Part shown: piece after piece, positions 56,417-63,325 of the stretch
Layout: each line of letters begins with the position of its first letter
Position numbering within the stretch: position 1 is the first letter of the stretch
Assembly (NCBI GenBank): GCA_021297815.1
Contig: JAJTGK010000002.1
Span: 1 to 63,325, forward strand
DNA from: Planctomycetaceae bacterium
GTDB lineage: Bacteria; Planctomycetota; Phycisphaerae; Phycisphaerales; SM1A02
Length of the DNA: 63,325 bases
Direction of reading: 5' to 3'
The notes under the pieces: model-generated
Database searches by the model: none
The model's input: only the letters and a program-made list of their open reading frames with translations
Told to the model about the DNA's origin: nothing
Made by a program: the position numbers and the translations under genes

Positions 56417-57212
56417 TCCCACCAGGCTCCGCATGGTGGCACCCGGGGTGGGCTGAGTGTGGTTGTGGGGATTGCAGCCACGGCTACGCCGTGAGTTGGA
56501 GCACAACCACCAGGCTCCGCATGGTGGCACCCGGGGTGGGCGGGGTGTGATTGTGGTGATTGCAGCCACGGCTACGCCGTGAGGTGGAGCACAACCACCA
56601 GGCTTCGCATGGTGGCACCCGGGGTGGGCGGGGCGTGGTTGTGGGAGTTGGGGCCACGGCTACGCCGTGAGGTGGAACACAACCACCAGGCTTCGCATGG
56701 TGGCACCCGGGGTGGGCGGGGTGTGATTGTGGTGATTGCAGCCACGGCTACGCCGTGAGGTGATGCTCAACCACCAGGCTCCGCATGGTGGCCCCCGGGG
56801 TGGGCCGAGTGCGGTTGTGGGGATTGTGGCCACGGCTACGCCGTGAGGTGAAGCACAACCACCAGACTCCACATGGTGGTACCCGGGGTGGGCCGAGTGC
56901 GGTTGTGGGGATTGCAGCCACGGCTACGCCGTGAGTTGGAGCACAACCACCAGGCTCCGCATGGTGGCACCCGGTGGGGGCGGGTTGTGATTGTGGTGAT
57001 ATTGGCCACGGCTACGCCGTGAGGTGATGCACAACCGCCAGGCTCCGCATAGTGGCACCCGGGGTGGGCCGAGTGTGATTGTGGTGATAGTGGCCACGGC
57101 TACGCCGTGAGGCGATAAGCCACCAACAGGCCTATCTCACGGCGTAGCCGTGGCGGTGAACGTTGTGCGACGGAGAGCCTCCCCCCGGGTGCCACCATGC
57201 GGAGCCTGGTGG
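56417..57212. repeat. Array of eight 88-bp imperfect tandem repeats with a terminal inverted copy
   Basis: The motif CCACGGCTACGCCGTGAG recurs at 56478, 56566, 56654, 56742, 56830, 56918, 57006 and 57094: eight copies at exactly 88-base steps. Each unit holds two small hairpins: CACGGC-TAC-GCCGTG and CCACCA-N9-TGGTGG, joined by a GGGTGGG-rich, GTGATTGTGG-rich stretch. Copies differ by scattered substitutions. At 57137-57212 both motifs reappear in reverse complement, so the array ends in an inverted partial copy. It fills the gap of 867 bases between pgl and the helicase gene, which holds no gene I can support; 57213-57247 shows nothing further. Confidence 0.92.
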
Positions 57213-57247
57213 GAAAGCGTGCGGTCCTGCAGCGCTTCGTTCAGTGG

Positions 57248-59218
57248 TCACGCGCGGCGTGCGGCGCTTGTTGGTACACCCAGCGCGTCGCGCAGGAAGC
57301 GGGAGCGCGCGCTGTCGTCCCCGCAGCTCACGATGCACGCGGTGCGTGCGCGGGTGATCGCGACATAGAAGAGGCGCCGCTCGCTCTCGATCGCGGGGCT
57401 GCGGTCGATCGTCCGCGACGCGTCGCCTGCGTCGAAGCAGCCGCTCTCCTCGTCGCCTGGAAGCGGCATCCAGCCTTCGTCGCATTCGGGAATGAACACG
57501 AAGTCCCACTCGAGGCCCTTCACGCGGTGGATCGTGGTCACGCGCACGCAGCGCTCGCGCGGCTCGCCCTGCGTCGGGTCGACCGACGCGAGCCGCGGCT
57601 CGAGCTCGGCGAGCGTGCAGCGCTCGGCGCGCGCGAAGTCCTCGAGCACCTCGTACGCGCGCAGGCACTCGGCCACGCTCGCCTCGCTGCGGTGGTCGGC
57701 AAGCGCGCCGCGCAGGTCGATCTCGGTGCGCAGCAGTCGCAGCGCCTGCGCCGCGCCGCCTGCATCGGCACCGCGCTTCATCGCCTTGAGGAGCGTCGCG
57801 CCGAGCTCCTTCAGCTCGCCGCGCGCGCCCCCATGAAACCCCGCGAGCTTGTGCAGGTCGTCGTCGAAGCAGAGGTCGCCGAGCGACAGCCCCTCGCGCT
57901 GCGCATCGCGCAGCAGGAGGTCGATGCCCTTGCGCGAAAGCCCGCGGAACGGCCTGTTGACGATGCGGTTCGCGTTGCGCGCAAGCTCCTCGTCGAGCGG
58001 CGTGCGCAGCGTGCGTGCGGCGCGCGCGTATGCGAGGAGGAGCGACAGCGAAGGATCCGCCGCGAACGCCGCATGCTCGTCCATCGCGAACGGAATGCGC
58101 GCCGACAGCATGCGCCACTCCATCGCGAGAAGCTGCGCCCACGAGCGCCCGAGCACCACGATGTCGGCGGGCGGCGTGCCCTCGGCAAGCAGCCGCGCGA
58201 GCTTCTCGACCAGCGGATCGAGCGCGGCGGGGGAGTGCGAGCTGGCGGTGACCACCTCGAGCCGCGTGTCCTGCTCGGCGTCCCACGCGACGATGCGCTT
58301 GGCCACGCGGCCCTCGGCGCACGAGATGGCGCGCTCGGCCGCCTCGGCGAGCGCAGGTCCGAAGCGGAAGCTCGTCGACAGCGTGAACGAGCGGTGCGGA
58401 TGCGCCGTGAACCGCCGCGCGAACTCGCCGCGGATGAACGCGCTGCGCGCGCCGCGCCACTCGTGGATCGTCTGGTCGTCGTCGCCCACCACCGTCACGC
58501 GCGCGCGCGCACCCGCGAGCAGCTCGAGCAGCCGCACCTGCGCGTGGTCGGCATCCTGGAACTCGTCGACCACGAGATGCTCGAAGCGCCCCGCAAGCCC
58601 GAGCTCCTCGCCGCGCTCCTCGAGCGCGCGCACCGCGTCGCCGACGAGGTCGTCGAAGGTGCGGAACCCCTCCTGCGCGCGCAGCCGCTCGAACCGCGCG
58701 TACACCGCCACGAGGAACGCATCGGCCGCGTGCCCCGCGCGTGCGGGCGGCACCAGCATCGACTTCCATTCGCGGATCGCCTCGAGGCAGCTCTCGGCGT
58801 CGCGGCCGTCGTCCTCCTCGGGCCGCTCGGCGCGGTCGGCGAACTCGGCCCGCACCGCATCGCCCACCGCGCGCAGCACCTCGCCGCCCTCGGTCACGAG
58901 CCGCATGCGCGGCAGCGCGCCGCGGCCCTCGAGGTGCCGCACGATGCCGTACGCGAGCGCGTGCCAGGTCTGCACGCGCAGCTCGCGCACATCGACGCCC
59001 GTCGCCGCGAGCCGCGCCTCGAACGAGCGCTGCGCCGCCTTGTTGAACATCACCGCGCGCATGTGCGCAGGCCGCACGCCGCGGATCGCAAGCTCGGCGA
59101 GTCGATGCACCATCGTCGTCGTCTTGCCGCTGCCCGCGACCGCGAGCACCGTGAGATGCGCGTCGTCGGGCGCCTCGACCACGGCGCGCTGCTCGTCGGT
59201 CAGATGCACGCGGCTCAC
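57248..59218 (-). CDS. UvrD/Rep-family superfamily 1 DNA helicase
   Basis: 656 residues. The SF1A motifs are in order: Q-motif/Walker A (LTDEQRAVVEA and VAGSGKTTT, near residues 27-34), motif II VDEFQDAD, motif III GDDDQTIHEWRGA, motif IV/V TIHRVKGLEWDFVF and motif VI RLFYVAITRAR. It is an ATP-driven 3'-5' helicase for repair or replication restart; it is shorter than UvrD (about 720), so I do not assign uvrD itself. GTG 59218 is chosen because it overlaps the ruvX stop (GTGA), so the two are coupled. Its 3' end abuts the 88-bp repeat array. Confidence 0.88.
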   Translation of the reverse strand: MSRVHLTDEQRAVVEAPDDAHLTVLAVAGSGKTTTMVHRLAELAIRGVRPAHMRAVMFNKAAQRSFEARLAATGVDVRELRVQTWHALAYGIVRHLEGRGALPRMRLVTEGGEVLRAVGDAVRAEFADRAERPEEDDGRDAESCLEAIREWKSMLVPPARAGHAADAFLVAVYARFERLRAQEGFRTFDDLVGDAVRALEERGEELGLAGRFEHLVVDEFQDADHAQVRLLELLAGARARVTVVGDDDQTIHEWRGARSAFIRGEFARRFTAHPHRSFTLSTSFRFGPALAEAAERAISCAEGRVAKRIVAWDAEQDTRLEVVTASSHSPAALDPLVEKLARLLAEGTPPADIVVLGRSWAQLLAMEWRMLSARIPFAMDEHAAFAADPSLSLLLAYARAARTLRTPLDEELARNANRIVNRPFRGLSRKGIDLLLRDAQREGLSLGDLCFDDDLHKLAGFHGGARGELKELGATLLKAMKRGADAGGAAQALRLLRTEIDLRGALADHRSEASVAECLRAYEVLEDFARAERCTLAELEPRLASVDPTQGEPRERCVRVTTIHRVKGLEWDFVFIPECDEGWMPLPGDEESGCFDAGDASRTIDRSPAIESERRLFYVAITRARTACIVSCGDDSARSRFLRDALGVPTSAARRA

Positions 59219-59655
59219 GCGCCCGCCTCGCCGCCGCGCCGCGCGCGCAGGTAGTCCTCGAGGATCGCGCACGCCGCGAGCGCGTCGCGCAGCGCCTTCT
59301 TCTCGCCGTGCGTGCGCCCCGTGTTCTTCAGGCGCTCCTCGGCCTCGAAGCTCGACAGCCGCTCGTCGTGGAAGTCGATCGCCACCTTCGGCCGCGCGGG
59401 CAGGCGCGCCGCAAGCTCCGCCGCGAACTCGCGCACGAGCTTCGCGCGCGGCCCCTCGGTGCCGTCCATGTTGTAGGGCAGCCCGAGCACCACGCGGTCG
59501 GGCCCGTACTCGTCGATCGTCGAAAGCGCCGCCTTCAGTTGCAGCGCGCGCGTGGGCGCCTCGGCGACGCGCAGCGGCTGCACGATGCCCAGCACATCGT
59601 CGCCCGAGGCGAACCCCGTGCGCCTGTCGCCGAGATCGATCGCAAGGCAGCGCAT
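59215..59655 (-). CDS. yqgF: Putative pre-16S rRNA nuclease / Holliday junction resolvase YqgF (RuvX)
   Basis: 146 residues. MRCLAIDLGDRRTGFA opens the RNase H-like fold with the first catalytic Asp; VVLGLPYNMDGTEG and FHDERLSSFEAEERLK are the other family motifs. YqgF is known to trim the 5' end of 16S rRNA and has been proposed as a Holliday junction resolvase. It overlaps the helicase by 4 bases and follows manC by 11 bases. Confidence 0.9.
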   Translation of the reverse strand: MRCLAIDLGDRRTGFASGDDVLGIVQPLRVAEAPTRALQLKAALSTIDEYGPDRVVLGLPYNMDGTEGPRAKLVREFAAELAARLPARPKVAIDFHDERLSSFEAEERLKNTGRTHGEKKALRDALAACAILEDYLRARRGGEAGA

Positions 59656-59666
59656 CGCGCGCGCGG

Positions 59667-60764
59667 CTAGCGCCACGCCTCCGGCACGCGCTCGGCGACT
59701 TCCTTCACGCGTTCGGCCGCGGCGCGCGTCGTGACCAGCGTCGCGTCCTTCGTGTGCACGATGACCAGGCCCTCGCAGCCCGCGGTCGCGACGACATGCG
59801 TCGGATCGTCGGACACCACGAGCATGTCGCGCGATCCCGCGTCGACCCAGTGCGCGTTCGAGCGGTTGCCCGCGTCGTCGGCGGCGACCGTCTCGGCGTA
59901 GCTCGTCCAGCTGCCCACATCGAGCCACGAGAGCTCCATCGGCAGCGTGCACACCGTGAGCGCCGCGTCGCGCCCCGCGGGCTCCATCACGCCGTAGTCG
60001 ATGCTCGTCTTCGGCAGCGTGGGGTAGACGCGCGCCATCGTCTCGGCGCGCGCGGGCGTGTCGTACGCCGCGGCGATCTCGGCGAGGCCCGCCGCGCACT
60101 CGGGCTTGAAGCGGCGGATCGCGTCGCACATCGTGCGCGCGTGGAAGACGAACATGCCCGAGTTCCACGCGAAGGTTCCCGCCGCGAGGTACTCCTCGGC
60201 GCGCACGCGGTCGGGCTTCTCGACGAAGCGCTTCGCGCGGAACGCCTGCGCGAAGCCCGCGATCTCCTCGCCGCGCTCGACATAGCCGTAGCCCGTCGCC
60301 GCGTAGGTCGGTCGGATGCCGAAGGTCACGAATCGCGACGGATCGGCCTCGACCACGCGGTAGCCCTCGACGAGCCGCGCGCGGAACGCGTCGGCGGGCT
60401 CGATGAGATGGTCCGCCGTCAGCACGCAGAACACCGCATGCGGATCGCGCGAGGCGAGCACGAACGCGATCAGCCCGACCGCGTTGATCGTGTCGCGCCC
60501 CACGGGTTCGCCGAGGTAGTTGTCGTCGGAAAGCCCGCGAAGCGCGCCGCCGATCACGCCGCGGAATCCCTCGGCCGCGCACACGATGCGCCGCTCCGCG
60601 GGCACCACGCCGTCGACGCGGTGCCACGCGTGCTCGAGCAGCGACATGCCGCCCGCGACGGGCAGCAGCTGCTTCGGCCGCGCCTTGCGCGAGTACGGCC
60701 ACAGGCGCGTGCCTGAGCCGCCTGCGATGATGCTCGAGTACCTGTGCGCGTTCACATCGCCCAT
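59667..60764 (-). CDS. manC: Mannose-1-phosphate guanylyltransferase
   Basis: 365 residues, the short single-domain form without the phosphomannose isomerase domain. The nucleotidyltransferase signature is IAGGSGTRLWPYSRKARPKQ (residues 13-32); VFCVLTADHLI is the metal-binding strand, and GYGYVERGEE and FVEKPD follow, with WNSGMFVF and SIDYGVME as later blocks. It makes GDP-mannose for cell-surface glycans. The gene lies between ruvA and yqgF on the same strand, 16 bases after ruvA. Confidence 0.92.
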   Translation of the reverse strand: MGDVNAHRYSSIIAGGSGTRLWPYSRKARPKQLLPVAGGMSLLEHAWHRVDGVVPAERRIVCAAEGFRGVIGGALRGLSDDNYLGEPVGRDTINAVGLIAFVLASRDPHAVFCVLTADHLIEPADAFRARLVEGYRVVEADPSRFVTFGIRPTYAATGYGYVERGEEIAGFAQAFRAKRFVEKPDRVRAEEYLAAGTFAWNSGMFVFHARTMCDAIRRFKPECAAGLAEIAAAYDTPARAETMARVYPTLPKTSIDYGVMEPAGRDAALTVCTLPMELSWLDVGSWTSYAETVAADDAGNRSNAHWVDAGSRDMLVVSDDPTHVVATAGCEGLVIVHTKDATLVTTRAAAERVKEVAERVPEAWR

Positions 60765-60780
60765 CGCATCGCCTTTCGGT

Positions 60781-61431
60781 TCACTGGACGCCGCGCGTCC
60801 GCAGCGCGCGCGTCACGAGCTCGTCGGCCGACAGCTCCGCGCCGCCCGCCGCTGCCAGCACGCGCTCGACCCGCGCGCGCGCCTGCGCACGCTGCTCGCC
60901 GAGCTGCGTGAGGATCTCCTCGGCGTCGCCCGCAGGCCCCGCGGGCACCGTCGCCGCGGCCACGGGCACGGCGATCGCCGCACGCGCCGCGCCAGGGTTC
61001 TTCAGGAACGGATCGAGCTTCCCCTTCAGCTCGACGATCGTGCTCTCGGCCGTGCGCTTGCCGATCTCGGGCAGCGACGAGAGGAACCGCGCGTCGCCCG
61101 CGTGGATCGCCTCGGCCATGCGCGCGTGCGACACCTGCATGGCGCGCAGCGCCTTGCGGTTGCCGATGCCTTTGACCGTGGTCAGCAGCTCGAAGAACGC
61201 GCGCTGCTCGCGCGACGAGAACCCGATCAGGCGCGGCACGAAGTGCGAGCCCTGGCCCTGCGACTCCATGTAGTGCAGCGTGTGGAAGCCGACATCGCCG
61301 CCGACCTGCATGAGCAGGTCGCCCGCGTCGCACGCAGGCACGAGCACCTCGTACACGAGGCCGCCCTGCGTGCGGATCTCCGCGACTCCGTCCGCGAGCT
61401 CGATCAGCGTTCCTTCGATCCTCGAGATCAT
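60781..61431 (-). CDS. ruvA: Holliday junction branch migration protein RuvA
   Basis: 216 residues. An N-terminal OB fold (MISRIEGTLIELADGVAEI), then two helix-hairpin-helix motifs (LLTTVKGIGNRKALRAM and LSSLPEIGKRTAESTIVELKGKL) and a C-terminal RuvB-binding domain with EEILTQLGE. RuvA tetramers hold Holliday junctions for the RuvB motor. No ruvB or ruvC is in the window. The linker (about 145-165) is Ala/Pro/Val-rich. Confidence 0.95.
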   Translation of the reverse strand: MISRIEGTLIELADGVAEIRTQGGLVYEVLVPACDAGDLLMQVGGDVGFHTLHYMESQGQGSHFVPRLIGFSSREQRAFFELLTTVKGIGNRKALRAMQVSHARMAEAIHAGDARFLSSLPEIGKRTAESTIVELKGKLDPFLKNPGAARAAIAVPVAAATVPAGPAGDAEEILTQLGEQRAQARARVERVLAAAGGAELSADELVTRALRTRGVQ

Positions 61432-61463
61432 CGGCGGCCATCCTACGCCCGCGCGGGGCGCGC

Positions 61464-62300
61464 TCAGCCGTGGTTGCCGTACGCGCGCAGATTTCGCTCG
61501 ACCGTCTCGGGGTCGACCGCGCCCATGGGCGATTCGTTCACGGGCCAGCCCGTCTCCTTGCGCAGGAGCTCGAAGATGCGGTCCGACGCGTCCTTGCCGT
61601 GGCCCGCGGCGGGCGGCTCGATGAGCGCGAGGAACCGCATGCTTGGGTGCGTGCGCGTCCAGAGCGCCGCGTACGCGTTCTCGACCGCGTGTCCGGGATC
61701 GATCGCCACGACGAGCACGGGCGCCTTCGTGCGAGAGAGAATGAGCCGCAGCCCGCCGACGAACGGCCGCAGCTGCCGAGGCGGCCGCTCGATCGCGCCT
61801 TCGGGGAAGATCCCAAGCACGCCTCCCGACGAGACATGTGCGATCGCGGCCTTCAGCGCCGCAGCGTCGCGCGCGTCGTAGCAGACGGGAATGATCCGCA
61901 GCCGCCGCCAGAGCCAGACGAGCGACGGCAGCATCATCTCGGCCGACATCATCCAGCGGATCGGGTGCGGCACGAGCGCCTGCAGCGACACGGGGTCGAG
62001 CCCCGCGACATGCGTCGACACGATCACGAGGCCTTCGGGGCCGATCGTGCGGGGAATGAGGTGCGTTCCCTCGACCTTCAGGCCTTGGAAGCGCCGCGAG
62101 TAGATGCGCGCCACCACGCGCAGCCAGCCCAAGATCGCATCCTCGCGGTGCATGGAGAACCCGAAGCGGATCGCCCCGAGTACCGCCAGCGCAGGAACGA
62201 CCGCAAGCACCCCGACGATCAGCGCGGCCGCCGCCCATGGCGGCAGCGAACCCAGCCATCCGAGGGTCGCGTCGGTGTCGGCGATTGCGGCGGGAACCAT
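61464..62300 (-). CDS. PlsC-like 1-acylglycerol-3-phosphate acyltransferase family protein
   Basis: 278 residues. A membrane helix (about 22-45) precedes the PlsC domain with HX4D as [11 protein letters not shown] and the glycerol-phosphate site as [13 protein letters not shown]. It transfers acyl chains in phospholipid or related lipid synthesis at the inner membrane; the exact acceptor is not clear. ATG 62300 is used; an alternative TTG at 62336 would add 12 residues. No ribosome-binding sequence settles it. It stands 32 bases upstream of ruvA on the same strand and diverges from carB. Confidence 0.82.
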   Translation of the reverse strand: MVPAAIADTDATLGWLGSLPPWAAAALIVGVLAVVPALAVLGAIRFGFSMHREDAILGWLRVVARIYSRRFQGLKVEGTHLIPRTIGPEGLVIVSTHVAGLDPVSLQALVPHPIRWMMSAEMMLPSLVWLWRRLRIIPVCYDARDAAALKAAIAHVSSGGVLGIFPEGAIERPPRQLRPFVGGLRLILSRTKAPVLVVAIDPGHAVENAYAALWTRTHPSMRFLALIEPPAAGHGKDASDRIFELLRKETGWPVNESPMGAVDPETVERNLRAYGNHG

Positions 62301-62517
62301 CGCCGCGAGGGTCGCCGCCCGCGCCGCGCATGTCAACCTCGGCGCCGCATGTTTCGCCCTCGGAAGGCCGCGCGGAAGCGGCCTTCTCGCTACACTGTTC
62401 GGGATTTGCCCGACCCGCGCCCGCGGGTCCCGACCGACAGCCCAGCCGCCCCAGCCCGCGTCCGCAGGAAAGGACTCGGGTCATCCCACAGGACGGTCAC
62501 GACGACCGACGACGCGC

Positions 62518-63325
62518 ATGCCTCGCCGCGACGACATCCACACGATCCTCATCATCGGTTCCGGCCCCATCGTGATCGGCCAGGGCTGCGAGTTCGACTA
62601 CTCGGGCACGCAGGCGTGCAAGAGCCTGCGCGAGGAGGGCTACCGCATCGTCCTGATCAACTCGAACCCCGCGACGATCATGACCGATCCGGCGTTCAGC
62701 GACCGGACCTACATCGAGCCGATCACGCCCGAGGCCGTCGAGAAGATCATCGTCCGCGAGAAGGAGCTGGGCACGCCGATCGACGCGATCCTGCCCACGC
62801 TCGGCGGTCAGACCGCGCTCAACTGCGCATGCCGCCTGTTCGACGACGGCGTGCTCGAGCGCCACGGCGTCGAGATGATCGGCGCCGACCGCCGCGTCAT
62901 CCACCGCGCCGAGGACCGCGAGGAGTTCCGCCGGATCGTCGAGGGCCTCGGCCTGCGCCAGCCCAAGGCGAAGACGGTCACCAACCTCGACGACGCGCGC
63001 AGGTTCCTCGAGGAGATCGGCCTGCCCGCGATCATCCGCCCCGCGTTCACCCTCGGCGGCACGGGCGGCGGCATCGCCTACAACCGCGAGGAGTTCGACG
63101 AGATCATCCGCCGCGGCCTCGCCGCCAGCATGATCGGCCAGGTGCTCATCGACCAGTCGGTGCTCGGCTGGAAGGAGTACGAGCTCGAGGTCGTGCGCGA
63201 CACCCGCGACAACTGCATCATCGTCTGCGGCATCGAGAACATCGACCCGATGGGCGTCCACACGGGCGACTCGATCACGGTCGCGCCGATCATGACGCAC
63301 TCCGACAAGGAGTACCAGCGCATGC
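62518..63325 (+). CDS. carB: Carbamoyl-phosphate synthase large subunit, 5' part (runs off window)
   Basis: The first 269 residues are visible and the frame is open at the window end. [20 protein letters not shown] (residues 10-29) is the canonical CarB start; TEA-type blocks include [24 protein letters not shown], and the ATP-grasp glycine loop [18 protein letters not shown]. CarB makes carbamoyl phosphate for arginine and pyrimidines with CarA. GGAAAGGA lies about 45 bases upstream, and no strong Shine-Dalgarno sequence directly precedes the ATG. Confidence 0.95.
   Translation, partial: MPRRDDIHTILIIGSGPIVIGQGCEFDYSGTQACKSLREEGYRIVLINSNPATIMTDPAFSDRTYIEPITPEAVEKIIVREKELGTPIDAILPTLGGQTALNCACRLFDDGVLERHGVEMIGADRRVIHRAEDREEFRRIVEGLGLRQPKAKTVTNLDDARRFLEEIGLPAIIRPAFTLGGTGGGIAYNREEFDEIIRRGLAASMIGQVLIDQSVLGWKEYELEVVRDTRDNCIIVCGIENIDPMGVHTGDSITVAPIMTHSDKEYQRM

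Noticed and set aside
56417-57212. CRISPR array
   Set aside because: The 88-base unit is conserved over most of its length, with no short repeat plus variable spacer pattern, and no cas gene is in the window.

Overview
The window is very GC-rich (about 70% by eye) and densely coded, with clear bacterial operons. The gene mix suggests a member of the Planctomycetota, probably class Phycisphaerae: a DUF1080 protein, a PQQ-type sugar dehydrogenase, an FG-GAP secreted protein, a fusion of NagB-like and PIG-L-like domains, a surface protein ending in a PEP-CTERM-like tail, and a pseudopilin/secretin operon beside flagellar rod/ring genes. The assignment rests on gene content only; no rRNA gene is present.

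Layout. 1-9.9 kb: end of cheB, a REC-PP2C response regulator, a saccharopine dehydrogenase-family protein, DUF1080 and sugar dehydrogenase genes, chorismate synthase, two 51-bp palindromic repeats, the NagB/PIG-L fusion and an FG-GAP protein. 10-20 kb: membrane and hypothetical genes (one apparently frameshifted), a GAF protein, an ArnT-like glycosyltransferase, a DUF4239 protein, clpB and a BtuF-like protein. 20-43.8 kb: a PEP-CTERM-like protein, then a tightly coupled type II secretion operon gspF-G-H-I-J-K-L-M-D ending in a small lipoprotein gene and a strong terminator. Its secretin is about 4,774 residues long because the periplasmic N-domain is repeated roughly 52 times, where ordinary GspD has about three. 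43.9-48.5 kb: tRNA-Gln, asd, apaG, trpS (interrupted by an in-frame TAG), a CPBP protease and trpC. 48.5-52.7 kb: a duplicated hairpin block, then flgF-flgG-flgA-flgH behind a good sigma-54 promoter match. 52.7-56.4 kb: a xer recombinase, zwf and pgl. 56.4-57.2 kb: an array of eight 88-bp repeats closed by an inverted partial copy. 57.2-63.3 kb: a UvrD-type helicase, ruvX, manC, ruvA, a PlsC-like acyltransferase and the start of carB.

Working together. The secretion operon supplies the inner-membrane platform (F, L, M), the pseudopilus (G, H, I, J, K), the outer-membrane channel (D) and a candidate pilotin; the ATPase gspE and the prepilin peptidase are not in the window. The flagellar operon encodes distal/proximal rod proteins, the P-ring chaperone and the L-ring, without flgI. 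zwf and pgl form the oxidative pentose phosphate entry.

Two observations stand out. The first is the giant repeat secretin, which would form a channel many times longer than known ones. The second is a sequence-wide signature: the tetramer ACGT is almost absent. I found five occurrences in 63 kb against roughly 170 expected from composition, and four of those five lie inside the 51-bp repeats. Codon choice bends to avoid it: Asp, Asn, His and Tyr codons switch to the T-ending form before GTN valine codons, and Thr is ACC rather than ACG before T.
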